A DNA stretch of 13,062 bases from CAMEON01 sp045643785 (lineage in GTDB: Bacteria > Bacillota > Clostridia > Oscillospirales > CAG-272): NCBI GenBank assembly GCA_045643785.1, contig JAZRFR010000097.1, forward strand, positions 1-13,062, written 5' to 3'. Positions 7,251 to 13,062 of the stretch are shown here, in pieces. The translations under genes and the position numbers were made by a program. Position 1 is the stretch's first letter. Every line of letters starts with the position of its first letter. The notes under the pieces are model-generated. The model was given only the letters and a program-made list of their open reading frames with translations, was not told the DNA's origin and made no database searches.

Positions 7251-7255
7251 TAGAC

Positions 7256-8116
7256 TTATCCGATCCGAAACACACGTCTCGCGTTCTCGGACAGGATGGC
7301 ACGATTCTCGTCCTCGGAGAGTCCCATTTCAAAGAACACCGCCAGATCGTCGGCCTGTGACCACATGGGGTAATCGGTGCCAAACAGCACCTTGTCAGTA
7401 CCCCAACGGCGAATGAGGCTTGCGGTGTGCTCCGGGGAGAGAGAGGTCACGTGAGGCTCAATGCCGTACTCCTTGGCGGGGGTCGCCATGCTGGAGGAAG
7501 TGTCCACGTATATGTTTTGGAAATCGGACAGCCGCTCGCAGGCGTAGTCCCAGTTCGCCCAGCCACCCATGTGGGCGGCCACCACGGTCAGCGCGGGGAA
7601 ATCCCGCATCACGCGGTACAGACGGTCGGGATGGGAGTAGTCGAAGCGGGGATCTCCCATGTGCATGAGGATGGGGAGGTTATACTCCACGCACAGCTCG
7701 TAGATGGGGTAGGCCTTGGGATCGTCGATGCAGAATTTCTGCATATCGGGATGAAGCTTGACTCCGTGGAGGCCGGGGGCAATGATGTCCTTCACCGCCC
7801 CCCGCAGGTCGGAATGGTCGGGGTGAAGGGTGCCCAGCCCCGTGAGCTTGCCGTGGATGCCCGCCGCCTCGGTATCAGCGATCGCGGTGGCAATGAAACG
7901 ATTGATGGACTCCACGTGATGGGGAGTGGAGGCTACCGACTGGATCACGTAGCCGTCGCAACCTGCCGCGCCTCCGACGGTCAGAAGATCGGTGACGGTT
8001 CCCTTCCCGTGGGCGTGGGTGTCGTAGAAATGATCGGTGGACTCCACCGCACGCGCCGCGATCTTCTCGGGGTAGACGTGGCAGTGGGAGTCGATGATGG
8101 TGTATTGATTTATCAT
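7256..8116 (-). CDS. Amidohydrolase family protein (Amidohydro_2-type metal-dependent hydrolase/decarboxylase)
   Basis: 286 residues, one TIM-barrel domain of the amidohydrolase superfamily. Metal and catalytic residues are all in place: DSHCH (H11, H13) after the first strand, GVKLHPD (K120, H122), LMHMGD (H152), AAHMGG (H182) and LFGTDYPMW (D248). The PF04909-like subgroup includes hydrolases and non-oxidative decarboxylases of small carboxylic acids; the substrate here cannot be told. It is probably cytoplasmic, as no signal peptide is seen. The frame is open upstream to 8302, but that part is unlike the family and enters a repeat element, so the ATG at 8116, just before the first strand (MINQYTIIDSHCH), is chosen. 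It has no good Shine-Dalgarno sequence, which is odd for this region. The acyl-CoA synthetase fusion gene lies upstream on the same strand, 249 bases away across a palindrome, so co-transcription is uncertain. Confidence 0.88.
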   Translation of the reverse strand: MINQYTIIDSHCHVYPEKIAARAVESTDHFYDTHAHGKGTVTDLLTVGGAAGCDGYVIQSVASTPHHVESINRFIATAIADTEAAGIHGKLTGLGTLHPDHSDLRGAVKDIIAPGLHGVKLHPDMQKFCIDDPKAYPIYELCVEYNLPILMHMGDPRFDYSHPDRLYRVMRDFPALTVVAAHMGGWANWDYACERLSDFQNIYVDTSSSMATPAKEYGIEPHVTSLSPEHTASLIRRWGTDKVLFGTDYPMWSQADDLAVFFEMGLSEDENRAILSENARRVFRIG

Positions 8117-8269
8117 GACGATTTTTTGATTGGTGTCTTCAAATTTGGATTTATCCGTGAGTTTTAAACCATATCCGTTCCCCCAATAGCGCAATGGGGA
8201 AGGGGCCCCATGTGGCTCATCAAGACGGCAACGGGTGTCAGTTTTCCTTGGCCTATCATAACATTTTTG

Positions 8270-8337
8270 AAGGTTTTGGGGATTCATAAGGGACTTTTTC
8301 AAAAGTCCCTTATGGGGGGGTCAGGGGCAGAGTCCCT
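8270..8337 (+). repeat. Intergenic palindromic repeat, copy C
   Basis: AAGGTTTTGGGGATT leads into a perfect 14-bp stem with a 2-base loop (CATAAGGGACTTTT at 8285-8298, AAAAGTCCCTTATG at 8301-8314), then GGGGGGTCAGGGGCAGAGTCCCT. It has the same plan and stem length as copy A, with different but self-complementary stem bases. It lies between the fusion gene (ends 8366) and the amidohydrolase gene (starts 8116) and could attenuate or end transcription of the minus-strand operon. The rest of this gap holds CCCCAATAGCGCAATGGGG (8181-8199, short imperfect hairpin) and no convincing promoter. Confidence 0.75.
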
Positions 8338-8365
8338 CGTTCTCCCGCTCCCCTACAAACTGCAA

Positions 8366-10882
8366 TTACTTCTTCAGCCCCAGTCGCTCAGCGGCTTCCT
8401 CGCGCATCTTGTACTTGAGGATCTTGCCGGCGGCGTTCATGGGGAACTTCTCCACAAAGTCGATGTAGCGGGGCACCTTGTGACGAGCCATGTGGTCGAG
8501 GATGTACTGCTTCATCTCCTCCACGGTCATGGTCTCACCCTCCTTGAGGATGATGCAGGCCATGATCTCCTCGCCGTACTGCTGGTCGGGCACACCGATG
8601 ACCTGTACGTCGCGCACCTTGGGATGGGTGTAGATGAACTCCTCGATCTCCTTGGGGTAGATGTTCTCACCGCCGCGGATGATCATGTCCTTGAGGCGAC
8701 CCGTGATGAGGTAGGTGCCGTCGGGACGGCGGCAGGCCAGGTCTCCCGTGTGGAGCCAGCCGTCGGCGTCGATGGTCTCGGCGGTAGCCTTGGGCATCTT
8801 GTAGTAGCCCTTCATGATGTTGTAGCCGCGAGCCACGAACTCACCGTTGACACCGTCGGGGCAGTCCAGACCCGTCTCGGGGTCGATGATCTTGCACTCC
8901 ACGTTAGCAAAAGCAGAACCCACGGTCTCGGTGCGAACCTCCAGGCTGTCGTAGTAGCTGGACATGGTGCATCCCGGGGCGGCCTCGGTCTGACCGTAAA
9001 CCGACACGATCTCCCGCATATTCATAACGTCGGGCTGGGCGGCCTTCTTCATGAGGTCAGCAGGGCAGTTGGCACCCGCCATGATGCCGATTCTCATGTG
9101 GGAGAAGTCGGTCTTGGGGAAGTCCTCGTGCTGCATCATGGCGATGAACATGGTGGGCACGCCGTTGAAGGCGGTGATGTGCTCGTTATGCACGCAGGCC
9201 AGAGCAGGCTTGGGGGAGAAGTAGGGCAGGGGGTACATGGTGGCGCCGTGGGTCATGGAGGCGGTCATGGACAGCACCATGCCGAAGCAATGGAACATGG
9301 GTACCTGGATCATCATGCGGTCGGCGGTGGACAGCTCCATGTGGTCGCCGATGTACTTACCGTTGTTGTCCACGTTGTAGTGGGTCAGCATAACGCCCTT
9401 GGGGAAGCCCGTAGTGCCCGAGGTGTACTGCATGTTGCAGACGTCGTCCTTGTTGACGGCGGCGGCCATACGGCGAACCTCCTCTACGGGGGTCTGCACC
9501 GATCTCGCCACGGCCTCGTGCCATTCCATACAGCCCTTCTGACGGTAGCCTACGGTGATGACGTTGCGCAGGAAGGGAAGACGGCGGGCGTGGAGAGGAG
9601 CGCCGGGTCTCAAGGTCTCCAGCTCGGGGCAAAGCTCGGCCACGATCTTACCGTAGTGGCAGTCCTTTGCGCCCTCGGTCATGATGAGGGTATGGGTATC
9701 CGACTGGCGGAGCAGGTACTCCACCTCGTGGATCTTGTAAGCGGTATTGACGGTCACCAGCACCGCGCCCAGCTTGACCGTCGCCCAGAAGGCAATATAC
9801 CACTGGGGCACGTTGGAGGCCCAAACCGCCACGTGAGTTCCCGCCTTGACGCCCATGGAAATGAGGGCGCGGGCAAAAGTGTCCACGTCGTCGCGGAATT
9901 CGGAGTAGGTGCGGGTGTAGTCCAGAGTGGTGTACTTGAAGGCATACTGATCGGGGAATTCCTCCACCATGCGATCCAGCACCTCCGAGAAGGTCAGGTC
10001 AATGAGCTGATCCTTCTCCCAGACGTATTCACCCGTGTGGGCGCGGTTATAGTACAGGGTACGGCGCTTGCGGGAGGGGTCGTCGAACTGCTTCATGAAG
10101 CTGGCAAACTGGGAGAGAATGATCTCCATGTCGTCCAGCTCCTCGCACCAGCGGGGATCCCAGACCAGGGAGATGTGGCCGTCGTAGTTGACGGAACGCA
10201 GAGCCAGCATGATTTCAGCAATGGGGAGCTCACCCTCGCCCGCCAGACAGAATTCCAGACCGTCGTCGGTTCGTCTGGTGTCGCAGAAGTGGACGTGACG
10301 GACGTAGGCACCCAAATTCTTGATGATCTCCTCAGGGGTCTCACCGCCTCCGAAATGGGCGGCGGACAACTGCCACAGAGCGCCCAAGCTGTCGCTGGCA
10401 AAGCGATCCAGCAGGTCACGCAGAGTGGAAGACTTACAGAACAGACCCGAGGTCTCCATCAGGAGGCAGACGCCCTGCGCCTCGGCCTCGGGGAGGACAC
10501 GGGTAATCAGCGTAGCTACGCTCTCAATGGCGGCGGGAGCATCGGCCTCGGTGGCGGCGGCGGTGCGCAGACGGATATTGGGAATACGCAGGTTCCCTGC
10601 TACGTCCATGCAATGCAGGATCTCGGCCTCGGACTCGGCGGCGCGGGTGGCGTCGGAGGGGTCGATGAGGCAGTCGATGCAGGGGACAGTCAGCTTCTTT
10701 TCATACAGACGGCGCAGAGTCGCGGCGGCGGCGTAATCGTAGAAAGCGCCGTCACGGTCGGTGAACATGGGGCCGTGGATGTTGTGGATCTCCACGCCGG
10801 CAAAGCCCAACGAGGCCGCCATATCGCAGAATTCATCGAATGTATGATTATGCCACCCTTTGGTGGAAAATGAGAGTTTCAT
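8366..10882 (-). CDS. Fusion: N-terminal isomerase/epimerase-type TIM barrel + C-terminal acyl-CoA synthetase (AMP-binding)
   Basis: 838 residues with two full domains. Residues 1-265 match the sugar phosphate isomerase/epimerase (AP-endonuclease-2-like) barrel: FAGVEIHNIHG, LLMETSG (E143), RHVHFCD (H196, H198, D201), GEGELP and YDGHISL. Two usual metal ligands look replaced: Asp of the WDxxH-type motif is Gln171 (LWQLSAAH), and the last Glu is Val240 (ISLVWDP). Residues about 290-838 are a complete ANL-family acyl-CoA synthetase: YTSGTTGFPKG (486-496), YGQTE (629-633), GWLHTGDLA (708-716), GRLKDMIIRGGENIYPKEIE (728-747) and the C-terminal lysine in NAAGK (K820). It should convert a carboxylic acid to its CoA thioester through an acyl-AMP; the acid is unknown. 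The start at 10882 has AAGGAAGGA ahead of it. It lies 36 bases after the LeuA-like gene, with no terminator between, so it is probably under the same T-box. Confidence 0.9.
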   Translation of the reverse strand: MKLSFSTKGWHNHTFDEFCDMAASLGFAGVEIHNIHGPMFTDRDGAFYDYAAAATLRRLYEKKLTVPCIDCLIDPSDATRAAESEAEILHCMDVAGNLRIPNIRLRTAAATEADAPAAIESVATLITRVLPEAEAQGVCLLMETSGLFCKSSTLRDLLDRFASDSLGALWQLSAAHFGGGETPEEIIKNLGAYVRHVHFCDTRRTDDGLEFCLAGEGELPIAEIMLALRSVNYDGHISLVWDPRWCEELDDMEIILSQFASFMKQFDDPSRKRRTLYYNRAHTGEYVWEKDQLIDLTFSEVLDRMVEEFPDQYAFKYTTLDYTRTYSEFRDDVDTFARALISMGVKAGTHVAVWASNVPQWYIAFWATVKLGAVLVTVNTAYKIHEVEYLLRQSDTHTLIMTEGAKDCHYGKIVAELCPELETLRPGAPLHARRLPFLRNVITVGYRQKGCMEWHEAVARSVQTPVEEVRRMAAAVNKDDVCNMQYTSGTTGFPKGVMLTHYNVDNNGKYIGDHMELSTADRMMIQVPMFHCFGMVLSMTASMTHGATMYPLPYFSPKPALACVHNEHITAFNGVPTMFIAMMQHEDFPKTDFSHMRIGIMAGANCPADLMKKAAQPDVMNMREIVSVYGQTEAAPGCTMSSYYDSLEVRTETVGSAFANVECKIIDPETGLDCPDGVNGEFVARGYNIMKGYYKMPKATAETIDADGWLHTGDLACRRPDGTYLITGRLKDMIIRGGENIYPKEIEEFIYTHPKVRDVQVIGVPDQQYGEEIMACIILKEGETMTVEEMKQYILDHMARHKVPRYIDFVEKFPMNAAGKILKYKMREEAAERLGLKK

Positions 10883-10918
10883 GGTTTATTCCTTCCTTAT
10901 TAAGGGCTTATCAAGGGA

Positions 10919-12301
10919 TCACACGGTCTGCTCGAATACGATCTTATTGACGGCGTTGAGGTAAGCGCGGATGGACGCGCCGATGATGTCGGTGGAGATA
11001 CCCGTACCGGCATACAGCTTGCCATCGGCGCGGAGCTTCACCAGGGCCGAGCCCATAGCTTCCTTACCCTCGGTAACGGCCTGGATCTGGAAATCATCCA
11101 GTTCAAAATGACAGCCCATGATCTGCTCCAGAGCGACGAAGGCGGCGTCGATGGGGCCGTCTCCCATGCAGATTCCCTGCAGCTGATCCCCCTTCTTATC
11201 CAGCACGATCTGGGCAGAGGCGGCCAAGGCGTTACCACCCGAGCTGTTGACCATGTAGCTGATCAGGGTATAGGTGGGCGGCACCTGCATGGCCACGCCC
11301 GAAACGATGGCTTCCAGCTCCTTGGCGCCCACCGTCTTCTTGGCGGCAACGCGAACGAACTCATTGTAGACCGCCTCCACATCCTCCTCGGAGAGGTCGT
11401 AGCCCAGCTTGGCCACGGCGGCGGCCACGACGGTCTTGTCGTCGTTGGCATCCAGGGTAAAGCCCGCCTCGGCGGAAGACGCGATGTTGACGGAAGCGCC
11501 CCGATCCACGCCCTTCCCCGCCACGATGCGGGAGATCTGGCGAACGACGCGGTGGTATTCGGTAAGCTGAACGCGGGCGGTAAAGCCATAGTGGTTGCCG
11601 CAGTTCTTGATGATGCCGCAGAAGGCCTCCAGGGAAACGCACGCGCCGTCGACGGTGGTCTTGACGGTATCCGCGCCTGCACGGACGGCCAGAATAGCGG
11701 CGGCGGCGGCCATGGCGTTCTTGTCGTCGCAGGAAACGCCTACGGGCATACCCACGGTCTCGATCACACCCTTCACGAAAGCGGCAAACTCGTCGGGCAT
11801 CTTTTCACCCGTGCTGTCGCAGACGGTCACGGCGGTAGCCCCCGCCTCCTTGGCGGCGGTCAGCACGGCGGACAGGAATGCGGGCTCGGCGCGGGTGGCG
11901 TCCACGGCGCAGAATTCCACGTCGGCGCAAACCGCCTTGGCCTTGGCGACCGTAGCGGCCACCCACTCGATCATCTTGGGGGGCTTCTTGTGGGCTCCGT
12001 ACTCCATACCCACGGGGGAAACGGGCACCTCAATACGCAGTCTGGCGTGCTTGGCGGCGGAGATCGCCTGCACCGCGCCGTCAAAGCTCTCGGCCGTCAT
12101 GCCCACGCATACCGACAGAACACAATTCCCCACGAAGGAGGATGCGGTGCGGACGAACAGAATGTCGGTCTTGGGATTTTCAATGGCGGGAAGCTCGATA
12201 ACGTCCACCTTCAGCTTTTCCAGCTGGCGGCAGATCTCGATCTTTTCCTTGAAGCTAAAGGTGCAGTTCTCTCTGCACAGGGTACGGTCGGCGATTCTCA
12301 T
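10919..12301 (-). CDS. 2-isopropylmalate-synthase-like protein with regulatory domain; active-site residues largely lost
   Basis: 460 residues. Residues 1-235 align with the HMGL/LeuA TIM barrel (FSFKEKIEICRQLEKLKVDVIE, SPVGMEY, VEFCAVDATR, KEAGATAVTVCDSTG). Residues about 340-455 match the LeuA C-terminal allosteric domain (GDGPIDAAFVALEQIMG, FQIQAVTEGKEAMGSALVKL, GISTDIIGASIRAYLNAVNKI). In true LeuA the barrel opens DTTLRDGEQ; here it is DRTLCRENC. The metal-binding HCHND is SCDDK (190-194), the GERAGN loop is missing, and the HESGIHQDG segment is absent. Only Asp5 of the known metal ligands remains. It is therefore unlikely to condense acetyl-CoA with 2-oxoisovalerate by the known mechanism. 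It may be a leucine-binding regulator or have a new activity (inference). A T-box leader precedes it and AAAGGAGA (12308-12315) is its ribosome binding site. It is first gene of an operon with the fusion gene. An automatic annotation as leuA would be misleading. Confidence 0.88.
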   Translation of the reverse strand: MRIADRTLCRENCTFSFKEKIEICRQLEKLKVDVIELPAIENPKTDILFVRTASSFVGNCVLSVCVGMTAESFDGAVQAISAAKHARLRIEVPVSPVGMEYGAHKKPPKMIEWVAATVAKAKAVCADVEFCAVDATRAEPAFLSAVLTAAKEAGATAVTVCDSTGEKMPDEFAAFVKGVIETVGMPVGVSCDDKNAMAAAAAILAVRAGADTVKTTVDGACVSLEAFCGIIKNCGNHYGFTARVQLTEYHRVVRQISRIVAGKGVDRGASVNIASSAEAGFTLDANDDKTVVAAAVAKLGYDLSEEDVEAVYNEFVRVAAKKTVGAKELEAIVSGVAMQVPPTYTLISYMVNSSGGNALAASAQIVLDKKGDQLQGICMGDGPIDAAFVALEQIMGCHFELDDFQIQAVTEGKEAMGSALVKLRADGKLYAGTGISTDIIGASIRAYLNAVNKIVFEQTV

Positions 12302-12334
12302 GGGGGATCTCCTTTATCATGGATTTATCAGCAG

Positions 12335-12375
12335 AAAAACAAAAACCCGGATGTATGGCGTACATACATCCGAGG
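12335..12375 (-). terminator. Intrinsic terminator of the T-box leader
   Basis: On the minus strand, CGGATGTATG (12363-12372) pairs with CATACATCCG (12348-12357) around a 5-base loop, followed by GGTTTTTGTTTTT. The 5' arm overlaps the antiterminator's second arm, as needed for a transcription-attenuation switch. Confidence 0.92.
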
Positions 12376-12612
12376 ACGAAACAATTTCGCGGTACCACCT
12401 CGGTTATCTCATGCGAGATCACCTTATCGAAGCCTATCAGCTCCTTTGTCTTGTAACGGGACAAACCGGAGACGCTTACTCTGAAACATCGGTTCAGCGG
12501 CTCTGCTCGGGAATGAGACTTGCTTTACCTCGCGTATCGGGCTCGCACCAACCGCCGACTCTCTGAAATCACTGCCGGTAAAGAATAATTCCTTCATTGC
12601 ATTTCTGTGATG
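12335..12612 (-). promoter_or_regulatory. T-box riboswitch leader, probably tRNA-Leu responsive
   Basis: The minus strand holds the T-box core AGGTGGTACCGCG (12388-12400), 87 bases before the LeuA-like start codon. CCGAGG (12398-12403) can pair with CCTCGG (12370-12375) to form the antiterminator; the second arm is also the 5' arm of the terminator, so the two are mutually exclusive. Upstream are the Stem I AGAGAG element and a TTGGTG distal-loop motif, and a perfect ATCTC-GCAT-GAGAT hairpin just before the core. Stem I can close by GGAAT/ATTCC and TTTACC/GGTAAA. Between the latter arms lies GTCTCATTCC, in which CTC (12515-12517) is the most likely specifier, meaning Leu. The UGGU bulge fits a tRNA with discriminator A, as in tRNA-Leu. 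Low charging would keep transcription going into the LeuA-like and fusion genes. The T-box call is firm; the specifier is less so. Confidence 0.93.
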
Positions 12613-12618
12613 TGGTGT

Positions 12619-12647
12619 ATTATAGCACACTTGCCCCGATTTGTCAA
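12619..12647 (-). promoter_or_regulatory. Perfect consensus sigma-A promoter of the T-box operon
   Basis: On the minus strand TTGACA (12642-12647) is followed by exactly 17 bases and TATAAT (12619-12624). Transcription would start near 12612. Such a strong promoter in front of an attenuator means that control rests on the T-box. The stretch 12648-12727 beyond it is AT-rich and shows no gene. Confidence 0.92.
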
Positions 12648-12727
12648 TAGTTTTTTCAAAAAAAGCCTATAAACACGAAGCAAAAACCAATTCTTTCAAT
12701 CTGCAAAACATACCGCTCCAAACAGTT

Positions 12728-12759
12728 CGTCCCCCGGCGGTTTTCACCGTAGGGGGACG
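12728..12759. terminator. Stem-loop, probable terminator of the right-edge surface protein gene
   Basis: CGTCCCCC (12728-12735) and GGGGGACG (12752-12759) form a perfect 8-bp stem, with CGG/CCG pairing inside. It begins 13 bases after the stop of the minus-strand gene. The T-tail is weak on the minus strand (AACTGTTT) and somewhat better on the plus strand (GTTTCGTTTGATTT), so it may act in both directions. Confidence 0.6.
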
Positions 12760-12772
12760 GTTTCGTTTGATT

Positions 12773-13062
12773 TCAGTCGGTTTCTTTTTTGCGTCTGATC
12801 GCCGCCATAGGCAGAATGGCGATCATCAGCAGGATCATGCCGGGCCGAACCACGCTGGCACAACCCTTCTTCTCGGCGGGCTGAGTTTCCGTGGCCGAAG
12901 GTTCCGTTTCGGGGGCTATCTCGGACTTTGCCTCGGTTTCGGGCTCGGTCACGGGATCCGTCTCGGGCTCCGTTTCCGGCTCCGTCTCGGGTTCGGTTTC
13001 GGGTTCGGTTTCGGGCTCGTTTTCGGGTTCGGTTTCGGGCTCGGTTTCGGGCTCGGTTTCGG
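12773..13062 (-). CDS. C-terminal end of a surface protein with Thr-Glu-Pro-Glu repeats and a C-terminal anchor; 5' end outside window
   Basis: An open minus-strand frame enters from beyond the right edge and ends with TGA at 12773-12775, giving about 95 residues. The first part is a low-complexity spacer of repeated Thr-Glu-Pro-Glu units with one Asn change, followed by a less regular Glu/Thr/Pro/Ala stretch. The end is AEKKGCASVV, then a hydrophobic segment (GMILLMIAILPMAAI) and the tail RRKKETD. This looks like a wall- or envelope-spanning linker followed by a membrane or sorting anchor. It has the same layout as the C-terminus of the phosphodiesterase at 2500-5190 (KKKGCGSALC, hydrophobic stretch, KKKDE). 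The functional domains lie outside the window, so no role can be given. Confidence 0.85.
   Translation of the reverse strand, partial: ETEPETEPETEPENEPETEPETEPETEPETEPETDPVTEPETEAKSEIAPETEPSATETQPAEKKGCASVVRPGMILLMIAILPMAAIRRKKETD
12931..13062 (-). repeat. Degenerate 12-base tandem repeat coding for Thr-Glu-Pro-Glu
   Basis: On the plus strand the unit is close to GGTTTCGGGCTC (variants GGTTTCGGGTTC and CGTCTCGGGCTC), continuing past the window edge. Changes are mostly at third codon positions, so the peptide repeat is kept while the DNA varies. Such arrays change length easily by slippage. The full copy number is outside the window. Confidence 0.85.

Noticed and set aside
8210..10873. An 887-codon open frame on the plus strand opposite the fusion gene
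   Set aside because: It runs antisense to a gene with full acyl-CoA synthetase motifs. Its translation is rich in Gly, Val, His and Leu, with no recognisable domain, as expected from codon bias in a GC-rich antisense strand.
10919..12301. Plain annotation as leuA, 2-isopropylmalate synthase
   Set aside because: The metal-binding and catalytic motifs are replaced or missing, so the enzyme name is not supported.
11108..12484. A 458-codon plus-strand frame opposite the LeuA-like gene and running into the T-box
   Set aside because: It crosses a structured RNA leader and an antisense gene, and shows the same Gly/His/Val shadow composition.
12931..13062. Possible CRISPR array because of regular short repeats
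   Set aside because: The units are 12 bases with no spacers and code in frame for Thr-Glu-Pro-Glu, so this is a coding tandem repeat.

Overview
The window looks like a chromosomal segment of a fairly GC-rich anaerobic member of the Clostridia, most like the gut or rumen Oscillospiraceae and relatives. The grounds are a T-box riboswitch, strong AAGGAGG-type ribosome binding sites, consensus TTGACA/TATAAT promoters, extracytoplasmic-function (ECF) sigma factors with a membrane partner, and secreted proteins with Thr/Glu/Pro-rich linkers ending in a short membrane anchor. Species assignment is inference; no rRNA or marker gene is present.

Layout. Bases 1-234 hold the 3' end of a glycoside hydrolase resembling the C-terminal beta domain of alpha-L-rhamnosidases. 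A promoter then precedes an ECF sigma factor (400-966) and a single-pass membrane protein that is probably its anti-sigma factor (1005-2351), closed by a strong terminator. A perfect consensus promoter drives a large secreted glycerophosphodiester phosphodiesterase with an N-terminal LamG-like domain (2500-5190). The next 380 bases hold a terminator and two back-to-back copies of an intergenic palindromic repeat. A second sigma factor follows (5572-7194); it carries a 360-residue C-terminal extension with a winged-helix-like segment and a Cys/His cluster. It converges on the minus-strand genes at a shared terminator.

Minus-strand block (12647 down to 7256). A perfect consensus promoter leads into a T-box leader that is probably leucine-responsive. 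The leader controls a 2-isopropylmalate-synthase-like protein that has lost nearly all known active-site residues but keeps the C-terminal regulatory domain. After 36 bases comes an 838-residue fusion of a sugar-isomerase-type TIM barrel with an acyl-CoA synthetase. An amidohydrolase gene lies further downstream, separated by a third copy of the intergenic repeat. The first two genes form a likely operon that answers to charged tRNA but does not look like ordinary leucine biosynthesis. It is the best candidate for an undescribed system here.

The right edge (12773-13062, minus strand) is the C-terminus of a second surface protein with (Thr-Glu-Pro-Glu)n repeats. Its Lys-Lys-Gly-Cys-X-Ser plus hydrophobic segment plus basic tail matches the C-terminus of the phosphodiesterase, which suggests a shared surface-sorting signal.
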